Shown in pieces: positions 1 through 27,085 of a stretch of 64,000 nt of DNA. The stretch lies in NCBI GenBank assembly GCA_010279815.1, contig QEOQ01000226.1, positions 1,579,024-1,643,023 of the forward strand, read 5' to 3'. The position numbers and the translations under genes were made by a program. A model generated the notes under the pieces. The model was not told where the DNA came from. It saw only the letters and a list, made by a program, of their open reading frames with translations, and did not search any database. Origin of the DNA: Brachionus plicatilis. Taxonomy: Eukaryota > Rotifera > Eurotatoria > Ploima > Brachionidae. Each line of letters opens with the position of its first letter. Within the stretch, counting starts at the first letter, position 1.

Positions 1-360
1 TAACAACGATATTTGGAAAAACAGCACTTGTACATGTAGTTTTTGGCTAAAGGTTTACAAATGTTGGCACATAATAGCAATCGCTTATCGTTTGAAAATT
101 TTAAATTTCAATCATTTATTTTTGGATCTCCCAATTAGCAACTAACGAAAAAAAGGTGCTAAAAAAAAACTGCCAAAAGTCTACGACATCAACCGTCTGA
201 TTTAGTTTCTGATGAAGAACTAGGAATCGAAGATGATGTTCCCCCTCCAAGCAAACAAGCTTGCGTTTTGCTGACAACCAGTTCTAAATATCAGGCAAGT
301 AATTTTAATCAAAATACTTGTAAAACTTGCGGTAATCAACTAAAAAAATAGAAAATACTT
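1..360 (+). pseudogene. Decayed C-terminal tail of a MULE-type transposase with SWIM zinc finger
   Basis: Frame 2 from base 2 to about 141 reads a SWIM zinc finger: C-T-C, then ten residues, then C-W-H, followed by a hydrophobic helix (IIAIAYRLK). CxCx(n)CxH is the SWIM signature found near the C-terminus of Mutator-like (MULE) transposases. After an in-frame stop at about 140 the usual basic stretch (RKKGAKKK) appears. After one frameshift an acidic tail follows (SDEELGIEDDVPPP) with a final CKTCGNQLKK before a stop near 350. One stop and one frameshift show it is not functional. The catalytic DDE domain would lie left of the window, so the true 5' extent is unknown. Family assignment is fairly sure; that it is a relic rather than a spliced gene is inference. 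Confidence 0.6.
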
Positions 361-953
361 TTATTGTATTAACAAATGCAAACAAATTTAAATTTAAACT
401 TTCTTAATTACTCTTTCTGTTTTATTTTTATTATTTTTTTTGCTAGTCTAATAAAATTATGGTGTAACAATTAATTTTGTTGATAAAAAACAGAAATTAA
501 AAAAAAATACTCGATTTAATAAATAATTACTCAATTAGTTATATTTTATTATATTTGTTGTAAAAAATACTTTTTTTGTTTATTTTTTTACTTTTTTTAT
601 GGTATGAAAATATTAAGGCTCTTTTTTTCTCTCGAAATATTAATTTGAAATTTTTGTAATTAATCAGCCGGACTTTCGAATCTTAAGTTTCTGAAACTTT
701 AACAATCAATGGGTATAGATAACCTGATTTGAATATTTTTAGTATTTATTTATAAAGCAAAATCAAAAAATTAAAAATAAATTCAAAACTATGTTTATAT
801 TTTTTTATCGATTTCATATTTTACGAATAATGACTTATAATTACATTATTCTACAAATTCTGGACATTTTTTTTAATAATTTTTTTAATGTTTGATTACT
901 TTTTAGCAATTTGGGTATTAAAATTTATTTTATTTAAATTTAAAATATTAATT
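361..953. other. AT-rich spacer, no gene seen
   Basis: The stretch between the MULE relic and the 3' end of the ABC transporter consists of A/T homopolymer runs and short ORFs only. It should include the transporter 3' UTR, read on the minus strand. I see no RNA gene or repeat with clear edges. Confidence 0.5.
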
Positions 954-14071
<13,118 letters not shown>

Positions 14072-14789
14072 ATCTAATTGAGAATCTAAATCTAAGCAAA
14101 AACTATAAATGACTTTCTGTGAAATATTTATTTTTAAATAATTTAAGCTTGATGCTTGAAGAATACTATTTTAAAATAAATAATAAAAATGGCATGCTTT
14201 GATTTGTGAAAATTTAAAAAATTATAATATGGTTTAATTATCTGTTTGATAAAGAAACAGTTTAAAATTATTGAATTAAATTAAACATTTTATTATTTAA
14301 TTTTTGAATAAATGAATCGTTTTAATTATACTAAGTTTGTACTTTTTAAACCAAACTGATAAATTCTTAATATTTTTTACTTAAGTAAATTTTAATTTTC
14401 TTCAAAGAAAGTCAACATCTTAGAACCTTTATTTATATTAAAAATTAAATTGAAATTTATCTAAGTTTTGAAATTTGTTAATTACACAATCTAAGAAATG
14501 CATTTGAAATTAACCTATCATGTTTTATCATAATATCTTTATGATAATGGAATTTTTTTACTCTAAGCTTTTTTTCACTCAACCAGAAGTCAAATATATT
14601 TTGAAAATATCATATTCGCTGTTTTAATTAATTAATCTTAACAAGGCTTTTAAATATTAAAATTTTTTGCAGACAATTAACTAAAAGTAGATAAGGAATT
14701 CTAAGATAAGTCTAATCTAAGATCATCAAAGGAATCACAGGAATTCGCCCTGAGAAAGTATACTTCATGTTAAAAACAAATCTGCTTTG
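14072..14789. other. 5' flank of the ABCC gene, no gene seen
   Basis: AT-rich sequence upstream of the transporter start. It should contain its 5' UTR and promoter, but I see no motif I can support. Confidence 0.4.
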
Positions 14790-15090
14790 ATCAATGGTTG
14801 GGGTTTTTGAGAGCTCTACCTCTCTTACGTCTAGTTGGACGATTTTCCACTACTTCTAAATTCAACACACTTGGCTCTGATTCGACTTCACCATGAACAA
14901 TATTTATAATAATCACCAAGTGGGACAACTTTTGTGCTCTCCTGCCATGGCATACTTCTATCGCGACAATTAATAGCTACTATGTGTTTGAACATAGAGT
15001 TTTTTCCCAAAATGGACAAGTACTTTCGCATAATTTCTCCAATCAGCATCATTCAATTTGAATTTCCAAATTTTACAAACTTCTTTGAGC
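14790..15090 (-). pseudogene. Decayed MULE transposase C-terminus
   Basis: With frame changes the minus strand reads DADWRNYAK, then FGKNSMFKHIVAINC (the second half of a SWIM finger with its Cys changed to Phe), then after another shift an acidic stretch and the basic tail RPTRRKRGRALKNPNH before a stop near 14793. RGRPxK-like tails after the SWIM finger are usual in this family. At least two frameshifts and the lost Cys show it is dead. No inverted ends were found. Confidence 0.55.
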
Positions 15091-15289
15091 CTAGACTGAT
15101 AATTCAATATCTCAGATATCTCAAATATCCTTGATTTAAGTTACCCTTTGGCTACTTTCAACCTTCAAACACACCTTATATAACGCTATCGGCAATTTCA
15201 AAGTAAGGTAATTTAGATATAAATTTTAATTTTGAACTCAATAGTACCTATTTTGTTGATTTTAATTAAAAGTCCAAAAAAATTTTTTT

Positions 15290-16499
15290 AAATTTTGTGT
15301 TTAAAGCCACGAAAATTAGGAAACGAATACTGAAAGGCATTTTTGGCATCTGGTGTTCAAAAAAAAAGATGAGAAAAAATGCTTGGCTACTTAATCTGAA
15401 CTACAGAGACAAAAATAAATTTTGGAAAATATCAAAAAATTATAATAAAAAATACACCACAAAAACAGCTTTCATGTCAACATTCATGAAATGCTTTTTA
15501 ATGAAAAAATTTTCAAAGAAGATGATTTACATAAAGAACATCTGAGAACATTTGATAAAAAGATATCGGACTTCAAAACACAGTTAATTGGAAAAAGTGA
15601 CCATTATAGTATAAGTGAAGATGATGTAAAATATGTGATTGCCAACCTTAAGAATCGAAAAAGTATTGGGTTCAGCGATGTTTCCAATGAAATGTAATTA
15701 TATGGTAACAGGGATGTTTTAGTGAAAATTTTCTTTAAAATTATCAAATATGGAGAAGTACCAGGTCTCTTCAAAATTCGGAAAATATTATCAATTACTA
15801 AAGATGAAAAAAAAAACTATTGATAACACCAGTAATATTCGATCAATTACAATATTTGATGTGATATCGAATATACTCGAAAAAATCATGCTTATTGAAA
15901 TATTATTAACAAGGACCGATCCTGATAAACAACTTTGATTTAAGAAAAAAGCTCATGTTCTTATGCAATATTTATGTTAAAAAAACAATAAATCATCTTA
16001 TAAAAAATAAATGAAAAGGAAACAGCTGTACAATAGATGCAAGCAAGGCATTTGACAAAGTGAACAGAAAAATAATTTTTGAAAAATTAATTAATAAAAC
16101 CCATCCTAAAATCTGGAGATGCCTAAAAAAATTATTATGAAGAGTGGCCTTAGTAATGAACGAAAAAAATTTAGCTCATTATTAAAAGCAACCATAGGAG
16201 TTAAACAAAGTGGTCCTCTTTCACCTAAACTCTTCTCAATATGCATCGAAGACCTATTTATTAAATAGAATCAAAAAATCTAGGAACAAAGATAGATGGC
16301 CTTAACACAGGAATAATCCTTAATGCTGATGATATTTTCCTCCTAATGTCAAACACCAAAGAACTTCAACAAGCATTAGATGTCTGCGAAAAATATTGAA
16401 TAAGAAATTAAATAAAATTTAATGAAGACAAAAACTTTACTCATAATATTCGGAAAAAAAGCAAAAATATTAGAAAGAAAGCCGAATACGTACAATAAA
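15290..16499 (+). pseudogene. Degenerate non-LTR retrotransposon reverse transcriptase
   Basis: Across several frames and stops the plus strand shows ordered LINE reverse transcriptase motifs: SEDDVKYVIANLKNRKSIGF and SNEM near 15620-15695, a SNIRSIT-like block near 15830, CTIDASKAFDKVNR near 16025-16060, GVKQSGPLSPKLFS near 16200, and LNADDIFLLMS near 16320 (the catalytic Y/F-ADD box with Asn in place of Tyr). The RT is cut at 16500 by a TIR element. Its continuation beyond 17106 is only weakly readable. It is non-functional; the clade cannot be fixed by eye. Confidence 0.75.
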
Positions 16500-17100
16500 G
16501 GGTGCTACCCTAAATGGTGAACTGAGATCACCAAAAATTTGTGAACTTTTTTTTTGTTTGAACTGAAAAAATTGGTCACCAGTTTTTGAAATTTAAATCA
16601 AACAAAAAATTCTTTTTTTTTCATAAGTTTTAAATTATTACAAAATATAAAATTAATGGACAATTTTGAATTGTGTGACAAATTTGAACGTATGGGCATT
16701 ATTTCCTATCATGCATCACTGAGAAGCTGACAAAATTGTAAATGAAATATTGGAAAAGGCGGATGATGATGTGTTGTGTGATCTTTGTTTAGCAAAGGGC
16801 ATTGAAAAAAAATGTTAGGGTAATTGGAGGTTAATGCTTCATATAAGTAAAAATCATAAAAAAATAAACATTAGATTTTTAATCAGTAGATATTTATTGA
16901 TTGAAAGATTAATTGATTGATTTTTTTAAATAATATTTTATTAAATAAATTTTTGATTTCGAGAATTTTTTTTTGGTGTAATTAACCTAAATTTTTTTGG
17001 AACTGTAGATCACAAAATTTTTTACTCGTGAACTGCAGCTCACGAAAATCACAGTTCACCAGTTCACGTAAATGTCAGTTCACCATTTAGGGTAGCACCC
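16500..17100. mobile_element. 601-bp TIR transposon inserted in the LINE relic
   Basis: The ends are perfect 25-bp inverted repeats (GGGTGCTACCCTAAATGGTG and on). The 6-bp sequence AATAAA is present directly outside both ends (16494-16499 and 17101-17106), which I read as the target-site duplication. Shorter copies of GTTCACCA and TGGTGAACTG-like motifs recur just inside both ends. Internally, near 16725-16860, the plus strand reads VLCDLCLAKGIEKKC and LMLHISKNHKK, a CxxC...HxxxxH arrangement like a zinc finger, but there is no full transposase. Probably a deletion derivative; superfamily not assigned. Confidence 0.8.
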
Positions 17101-17106
17101 AATAAA

Positions 17107-18402
17107 GAGATGTGTCTTACATGCAAAAAATAACCGAGTAAATTCAAACTTTAAAGCTAGTTTTTTGGGAAATGTGAAATTTTATTTCAAAAATTACAGT
17201 ACTAAAAGTCTCTGCAATTTTCTGTAAAATTTACATCATCAAAAAATTCTTGATCAAACTATTGAATAAATTGCAGGGCTTTTGCAGAAATTTTTCTAAT
17301 GTACGAATTGGGAAATAATGTAATCTTTTAAGAACAGTATTTACAAAAAAAATTATTGAAAAAAATTATTAAGTTTTTACTTTTTGAACTGTAATTTTTG
17401 TACCAAAATATCATATTGCCAGTTTTTTGAAATCATCCGAAAAATATTTGATTTCTAATACATTCACAAATGGTCTCGTGTTGATACAGTGCTTTTATTA
17501 AAGGTCCAAATGAGTTAAATTACGTAATTTTACGTGAATAAAAGTCCGTAAGGATATGTTATTTATGTAAATTTATTTTATTATGAAAAATTAAAAAAAT
17601 TTCAACATTCTTTTCCGTTTCTTACTTAATTTTACGTAAAATTACACAATTTTTGGTAAAATTTGGTAAAATCTTGTAATGAAAATATAAAGCATCGACT
17701 AATTAATAAGAAAAGATCAGTTTTAAATTATTTGATTAACCATTACTGTTTTTTACTACAATATCAATTACCTTTAATTTAAATTAAATTAATTAATTTT
17801 AAATTCTCGAATTGAGTAAAATTTTTTTTTTAACCTTTTAATATTTTTGATTAATACATACCTGTGAAATCTGTAAAAAATAAATTAAAATAGAGATTTT
17901 TAGTTTAAAAAGTCTGATTTTGTAGTGTGTAGCAAAAAGAGACATTGAGAGGGATAATGTTCTTTCTGAATCTGTATTAAAGTCAAAAAATTTAATAAAA
18001 TAGCTTAAAATAGTTCTGTAAATGCTTAAAGTTAAAGCATTTTTCGAATTTACTTGTCGGAAGAATGCAGATTCACGTAAAAGACCAGAAAATTTATTTA
18101 TTAACTTAATTTTTTATGATCAATATTTTTCTGAATATAATATTTAAAAACAAATTGTCATTTAATAAAATCTTGTCATCATTCTGTAATCCCTTCCCGC
18201 TCCATTTCTTTCCCCTCATCTTTTTTTTTCTAAAAAAATAAAAAATATAAAAAGAGCTTTTTATATTCATTTGTTCTTTTTTTTTCACTAATTTTGAAAT
18301 TAAAATTTTTCTCAAAGATAAATCATAATTTTTGGCTATTCAAATACAAAATAATTAAATGGAAATAAAATAATTTTATCTTTTATTAAGCTTTTATTTG
18401 AG
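17107..18402. other. AT-rich spacer with ACGTAAAATTAC-rich stretch
   Basis: No gene seen. Around 17515-17680 short motifs of the type TACGTAATTTTACGT recur on both strands. A similar motif cluster lies at 33395-33790, suggesting a decayed dispersed element. The ORF at 18106-18315 is low-complexity and not called. Confidence 0.4.
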
Positions 18403-18491
18403 CCCGCGATAGCTCAGTTGGCAGAGCGGAGGACTGTAGAGTTAAATACAAAGCGATCCTTAGGTCAGTGGTTCAAATCCGCTTCGCGGGA
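18403..18491 (+). tRNA. tRNA-Tyr (GTA) with intron
   Basis: The acceptor stem CCCGCGA pairs with TCGCGGG and the discriminator base is A. Box A is TAGCTCAGTTGGCAGAGCGG and box B GGTTCAAATCC. The anticodon GTA is in GGACTGTAG, followed by a roughly 16-nt intron before ATCCTTAGG; an intron one base 3' of the anticodon is usual for eukaryotic tRNA-Tyr. A T8 run right after the gene is the Pol III terminator. Two further copies lie near 59 kb with a slightly different intron. Confidence 0.95.
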
Positions 18492-18742
18492 CTTTTTTTT
18501 CCAATAATCAATTTTCATTTTCATTTCTGTTTGATTATTCAACTTATTAATCTAAACTCAGTCATCAGCAAAATTAAAAAGACAAATTCAAAATAAATTT
18601 AACTTAATATTAAGAAAATATTCGAAAAAAACCTCAAAACAATAAACTACGATGATTAGTATTTTTCATCAAAAGCAAGAAAGTACATCATTTCAAAAAA
18701 AATATTTGAATATTTTTCCAACATTGAAATTAAAAATTAAAA

Positions 18743-20805
<2,063 letters not shown>

Positions 20806-21536
20806 TTTAAAGCAATCAATTAAATCACAAAAAATATTTCGTAGCCGTAGAAATTTATAATTTTAATAAATATTTTTTTTATTTTTAAATAATAAAGAAA
20901 ATTATTAACCATTGCAAAAATTTAAAAAACGTTTCGCTTCCTTTTTCCTGCAATATATTTTATCACAAGGATTCACCTGAATATTACAGAATATTGAATT
21001 TATCTTTCTAGCACACACAAAATTTGTCACAGCATACCTAAATTAAAAAATATCATACCTAAATTTTTAACATGCTAAATTTATGAAAAGCAATATGGAT
21101 TTTTTTAATCATACATTTTAATATCAAACATACAAGAAAGATGGTCATTTTCGGAATATAGTCCAAAAATCCTAATGGAAAAAAATAAACTGTTGTATTT
21201 CTCTAAAAAAATGCATCATCTTTTCTTCATCTGATAAAAAAATACCAAAAATTGGGAAAAGTAAAAATTTTTGATCAAAATTTAATTTTTTTATGTCTAT
21301 TAAAACATTTAAGACTTAGTTTTCTTTTTTAAATTGTTTTTCAAATAAAAAACGGAAACTTAGAAATGATGTATAATTTCAAAGATTTATTTATAAATTT
21401 CAACTTGGCGTTTAAATTAATTTGGGAGTGGATTATCTATATAAAAATTTTAAATTAAGAAAAAATGTGTTCAAACTTTCTATTTTATTTCTAATTTGAA
21501 AAAATCAATATTTTTTTTTTAGAATATAAAATTAAA
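20806..21536. other. AT-rich intergenic DNA
   Basis: It holds the 3' UTR of AMPK copy 1 (AATAAA near 20863) and otherwise no gene or bounded repeat that I can support. Confidence 0.4.
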
Positions 21537-23652
21537 ATGTCTGATGATGAAAGAATATATTTGCCATATGTTTACTGCTTAATATTTGAAAGGAAAAAAA
21601 AATTTTGTGACTTCTGTTTCAATGAGTAAATTTTAAATTTTTTAAATAAGAAAAAGCTATTCATTTTTAAATATAGGCTCTCAAAAGTATGTTCATGTCC
21701 AATTTGCGATTGCATGCATTATTGCAATCGAATTTGTGAAAAAAATGATGAAGTTCACAAATTTGAATGTCATTACTACAGTCATGTGATTAAAAAATTT
21801 GACATTAAGTTCTTAATGGATGATATTTTTATTTTGTTTTTGCGTACCTTAATTAGAACAAAAAAAGTAAGTTAAACAAAAAAAAATTTTTTATTGGCAA
21901 AATTTCTATATTCGAAAGATAATAATTAAATTTTTTTAGATATTTCTCAGTAGCTAAGAATAATAATAAAAATTAGCTTTGCATGTGTAAAATTGAAGTT
22001 TATCATCAAATTTAAATGATTTTTTATTTTTCTGATCATTTAAAAAGATTTATCAAAATCATATTTTACGAAAAATTAAAATTTTTGCACTCACCCAAAA
22101 TTTTAATTAATTAATCACACTAACCAGTTGACTTAATCATGAATAGACAATGAGATTTAGCTATTAAAAACCATTTACCTTTTTGTACTTTCTGCACTTA
22201 ATGTACTTTATTAGAAATTTTTTATTATGTCTTGCTCCTTTTTTTACTTAGTGGTTAATTATTACATTAAAAATTAAACGGGGTCCGGGCCGGAGCCATG
22301 GTTTAGGAATTCTGGCATTTTACTGATTAGAGAGCTATTTATTAAAATGAAGATTAATTAAACTATTAATTAATCAAAAGTATTAAAAGTACAGAAAGAA
22401 TTTTATTTTTTTAAGTCATTTTTCAGACTTTCTTATTTTCCAGAAATTTGTTTTTCAAAGTCAAGTCAAATGAGTTGAGTAAATTAATTAAGAGTCAAAT
22501 ATACATTGAAAAATGACTTCAGTAAAATCTAATTGAAGAATAGGTTGAATCTTAGATGAAGAAGTTGTGGTTAGGGCAAAATGTAATTTATTGTACATTT
22601 TTACATTTTTGAGAGAAAAAAAAAATCTCACAATCAAAAAATCTAAACAAAATTTTCATTCAAGAAAAGTAATAATAAATTCGCAATTACTTAAAAAGGA
22701 GTTTTAGAAAAACTTAAATGTAGAAACCAGGGATTATTTTTTGAAAATCCCTTTTAATTAATTGCGAATTTATGATTACTATTCATACTGAAAATTTTTT
22801 AAGTTTTTTTATTTTGAGATTTTTATTTTTTCTCTCAAAAATGTAAAAATGTAAAAATTTAAAAATGTACAATAAATTACATTTTGCCGTGGTTAAAGAT
22901 TTGAATTACTTATCGAGAAATATTTTTCCTTTTGACTTTTTCTAAATAATATTCAAATTTTAAGAATTTAAAAATGGACAAATTATACTATTCTTTTTTA
23001 GCAAATATTTTTGATTGTTTAATTTTTTTTTAAGAATAAAAAACTTTATAAATATTCAAGTCAACTGACTTAACTTTAAAAAAAAAATTCTTAAGTCCGT
23101 GACTTGAATTTGTGACTTACTCTTTAGTCTGTCTATACTTTGACTTAATAGCACACATACTCATATTCAAACACAAAATTTCAGGACTTTAAAGTTTTCG
23201 AAATTCTTGAATTAAAATTAAAAATATTTTCGTATCCCTAGGTTTTACAAATAGAGTAATTTTTTACTTTTTTTTTTAGATCAACGATTTTAATTCTCAA
23301 TTTTTTTTGGATTTGGATAGCAGTAATATTTTCTTATTTCAAATAAAGTTTTATTTAAACTTGAATGTTTAAAAAAGGTTCCCAACAAAAAAGTTATGAA
23401 TTATTGGCAATTAAATACATTGGTGAAGTTTCAAAATTAATTGGCAGTGGTTTTATTGAGTTGTTTAATCTAAATGAATTAATTTCATATTTTGATAAAA
23501 TGATGGCAAATAAAATTGAAATTAAATTTAGGAATGAAACGATTGGACTTGGAATTTATTTGGAAAAATCATTTGATGATTCGGATATGTCAAATGCTGT
23601 AATAAGTTTTGAAGGTCTCAAAATAATTTACCAAGTAAAATTAATTGCTTAA
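21537..23652 (+). pseudogene. SMYD-like MYND/SET gene, partial and probably inactive as methyltransferase
   Basis: Exon 21537-21625 joins exon 21677-21866 in phase to give a MYND zinc finger: FCDFCFNE, CSCPICDC, HYCNRICEKNDEVHKFEC, all eight metal ligands present. A later exon (about 23365-23634) matches the second half of a SMYD SET domain: MMANKIEIK, NETIGLGIYLEKSF, then NAVISFEGLKIIYQ. The conserved N-H-S-C-D-P-N block that binds S-adenosylmethionine is replaced by DDSDMSN, so methyltransferase activity is unlikely. The part between (21867-23364) should hold the rest of the SET domain but I could not find it; it contains a MITE. A GT donor after IIYQ (23634) is in phase with the HExxH exon at 24055, so this could be the 5' part of a fused gene. 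Pseudogene or diverged gene cannot be settled here. Confidence 0.5.
22575..22888. mobile_element. hAT-type foldback MITE (family B), copy 2
   Basis: This 314-bp relative of the element at 11365-11737 has the same GGCAAAATG/CATTTTGCC ends and the same arm sequence (GTAATAATAAATTCGCAATT). It is flanked by GTGGTTAG (22567-22574) and GTGGTTAA (22889-22896), an 8-bp duplication with one change. Its arms have diverged and part of one arm is deleted, so it is older than copy 1. It lies in the presumed intron of the SMYD-like gene. Confidence 0.85.
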
Positions 23653-24054
23653 ATTATTAAATTTTTTCTTTACTTATCTTTCTAAAAACTGAGGAGTTAA
23701 AAAATTTAACAAAAAATATTTTAATTAATTTCGAAATTAAATCATTAGTAAATCAGTCAATGTGAAATTCAAATAGAAATTTAACAAAAATTCTTTCCTT
23801 TATGATAATTTAAAATAATAAAAAATATATAAAAAAATACTGCAACATTCTTAGTTGAACCTTTTTCGCCTAAAATAATTTTCTCATGCAAAAAAATAGA
23901 CAAAAATAAAACATTTACAAAAAAAGAGAAAACAAAGATTTTATTTTAAATAAAAAAGGTGCAAAAAACTATTTTGCGCTATTTTTTAAAATTAACGTTA
24001 TTTCGAAATATTTTACTGTTTTTTATTTAAGAATTAAAAAATGTATTTTTTTAG

Positions 24055-25025
24055 AAAGGCATTTTTCCTGCACTCAGTTTTTCAGAATCAGCAACTGACA
24101 GCTGCTACCTAAAAACATCTATTCGGATTGCTAATAAGTTTTTGAAGTCCCGAAGTGTCAGAGAATTTTATCAGACTAAAATAAAGCTAAGTGATGAATT
24201 TTTGCATGAAAAAATATCACAAGTTAAAATAGTGTTTGTGGAACAAACTAAAGCTAAACCTAATGAAAGAGACTTATTAGCATGGACTGATCGTCAAATA
24301 ATCAACAAAATAAATATTAATCAAATATTTGAAAAAAGGTTGAAAAATATAAATAATTTAAAAGACTCATTGAATCAAAAAGAGACAGAAATAATTACTG
24401 TTTTTATTGGTTTTATAATCGTTCATGAATTTGCCCATCTTCTTTATAGATGGAATGGTAACTTTCACTCGCCTGATTGTATAGAAGCTGGCAATTCTTT
24501 GGAAAAATTAATATTCGATGGTCATACTAGAGCAATCATTTCACCTAAATCCAAATGGAATGAAAATTCAAAATTTTTAGGTATCTTTTTTAAAATTCAA
24601 TTTTTAATTTCAAATAGGAAACATGCTTTAAATTAACTTTTAAATTTACTGATTAAAATGTATTTTTACGGAAAAATTTATTTTAATAATGTATTTTTTT
24701 TAAAAAACGAATTCTCACAAAACTTAAATTTTTTGGTAATAAATCTCACATATTATCTTTCATTTAAGGCATAGCAGTGGACTCTTTGAGCAGATTTCAA
24801 GGGCTCAAACACATGTCTTACAATGATTACATAAAGAAAATTTATGACAATACTTTGCAACTAAAATTGTATTTGAAACCAAAATTTGAAAATAAACCAG
24901 ATGAAGAAAATACCAGGGCTATAAAACAGTGCGATGAAAATCATATGAATGAAAGCGAATCAATTGAACAGTCAAGTGATTTTAATGACATGGAACAGTT
25001 AGATATAGAAAAGTGCGGAACTTGA
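24055..25025 (+). CDS. Uncharacterised HExxH (zincin-like) protein, paralogue 1, 5' end uncertain
   Basis: Two exons, 24055-24580 and 24769-25025, join in phase (FLG/IAVD). The first exon starts after a TTTTTTTAG acceptor and reads KGIFPALSFSESATDS. Near its end is IIVHEFAHLLYRW followed 15 residues later by EAGNSLEKL. HExxH with a downstream Glu is the metal-binding pattern of gluzincin-type peptidases, so a zinc hydrolase is possible, but I do not recognise the family. The C-terminal exon is acidic and polar, ending MEQLDIEKCGT. It aligns by eye with the minus-strand gene at 27086-28105 around ININ/YINL, the HExxH and the EAG motif. A Met start exists at 24142, but the in-phase donor at 23634 suggests the MYND/SET exons may be its 5' part. 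Confidence 0.6.
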
Positions 25026-27085
25026 ATATATTTGGTTTTTTTTATCATTTTTTTTTAGACTCTCACATTTTTAGATCTTAATAAAAGCATTTATATGAAT
25101 ATAAATTATTTTTTTTAAAGGTTCAATTTAATAAATAAATAAAGCACTTAAAAGACGTAAATGCTTTAAAAAATTTAAATGTATTTAAGAAATAAAAAAT
25201 TTGGTCACATGATAATTGGCTTTATTTGTTTACTTAATTTAAGATAAGCGTTGGTTTTTTTTCGATAACTTTTTTATTTTACAGCTAGTACAGAGAGTAC
25301 TAAAGGAAATAAGTATATATTTCATTATTTATTAAGCTTTGTTCAATAAAAAAACTCACATAAATTTTGGTAAATACACCAATTTTTAAAGTAAAATTTA
25401 AAAAAAAAAAGATTAGGAAAAATAAAAAAAAGAGGCAAAAAAATGATGAAAAAAGATGATGAAGAATGAGCGCGAACTAAAGCTACATCTGGCGAAAGAG
25501 CATTAAAAAATTCTTAAAATTTTTTTAAATATAAAAAGCTATTCTTTCTTTTTTATCTCTTTCAGTTTATTATTATTTAAAGTTGATTTACTGTTTACAA
25601 TATTATATGATTATTTTTATTTGTGTTGTTAAACGAAGAAGCATTGGAGATGTCATCTTCAAAGTTCTGCCGTGGTCACTCTGATTACCACTACTAATTT
25701 CAACATTTTGTAAGAATAAATAATTGTTATTTTTTATTTTTATGTTTCTTTTCTCCTTTTTTGAAATAATAATATTTAACTTTATGTTTTATTTTACTTT
25801 TTTTAAATAGATATCCTCTTTAACATTATGTTGTCATTTTGTCTTCTAAAAAACTCATGAATCTAAATTTAAAATTATTAATTTATTTAACAATAATTAG
25901 TTTTATTCCTACCGTTAAATGATATAATTTTACGCGAGAATAATCTAATAATTCTTCTTTTTTTACTAATCAAATTTTGCTTTAAATTAACTAATAATAA
26001 TATTAATTCCTTCTCTTGTTCATAAAATTTTTTAACATTTTCAACAAAATTTTTATATTCTTTCAATTCAATATTCAAATTTTGAAATAAATTCAAAGTC
26101 TTATTCTATGGAAAATATCTCAAAAATAAAAATTAGCGCTTTATTCAGTTGAAATAAAAACGCAAAACTTAATTTTAAATAGTAAGAGTAATATTTTCAA
26201 TATTTTTTTTATATTAAATGAGAAGCACTGCCCATCCTCGTATACATATTTTTTAACATGGCGAACGGGTTTTGATTAATTAAAGATTAAAGTGTAGTAG
26301 CAGTACATTATGGTTTTTTACTCAAACTTTGGATGATTTTAGTTTTTATATTTTTGACTCAAACTTAGTTGAATTAGATAGACGAAGAACAATTGAAACA
26401 ATTCTAATAAATGTCTTCCTTAAGCTAGATATACCCATAATGAACAAAAAAATTCCTGATAATGGAAAAATAAGTAACGTTTGCTTCTTGAAATAATATT
26501 GTTAAATTTTAAATTTAGTTAAGTTAAAGATTATAATGTAAAGATTATAGTTTATAATACACTATGGTCATGAAAAATTTAATTTCAAAAAGTCTCTGAT
26601 ATTAAACTTAAATTTTTTATAAATTCTTTTATTTTCTATTTTTTTCATTCTTCTATAAACTTAATCTATATTTATTTATTGATTATAAATTTGTATTTTT
26701 ATAAAATTAAAAAAAAAATACAAATTTATTTAAAATTAATTTTTACTAAATGAAATTTTTATGATTTTCAATTTTTAGACTCTGAGAAAGGCTTCATACA
26801 GCCGAACCCGGCCAGTTTATAATATAATTAAAAATATGAAATAAATTTTTATTAAACAAAAAATTATTTTTATTTGTCTATTTTTCATAGAAAAATTATT
26901 TAATGAGAAATTTTCAATGATTGTTTTTAATTTTATTATTTAACAATTAAAATACAAATTGTTGCTTAATAATCAATTAAACTACCATCTTTTTTAGATC
27001 TTAAAACAATTTATTTAATTTTAAACAAAAAAGAGATCATTTTGAATCTATTTAATAAATAACAAAAAAAAAAGAACGATCACGA
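25026..27085. other. Intergenic DNA between the two HExxH genes
   Basis: AT-rich. A minus-strand ORF at 25887-26096 is Lys/Glu-rich and might be a short coiled coil, but nothing supports it as a gene. At 26780-26825 a G/C-richer hairpin-like stretch (GAAAGGCTTCATACAGCCGA) stands out; a loosely similar one is at 33220-33270. Confidence 0.4.

Noticed and set aside
25640..25695. Possible C/D-box snoRNA (GATGTCATC...CTGATTA)
   Set aside because: No proper C box (RTGATGA), no terminal stem pairing, and box spacing is not convincing.
25887..26096. Possible short coiled-coil protein on the minus strand
   Set aside because: Composition fits AT-rich background; no start context, splice partner or known domain.
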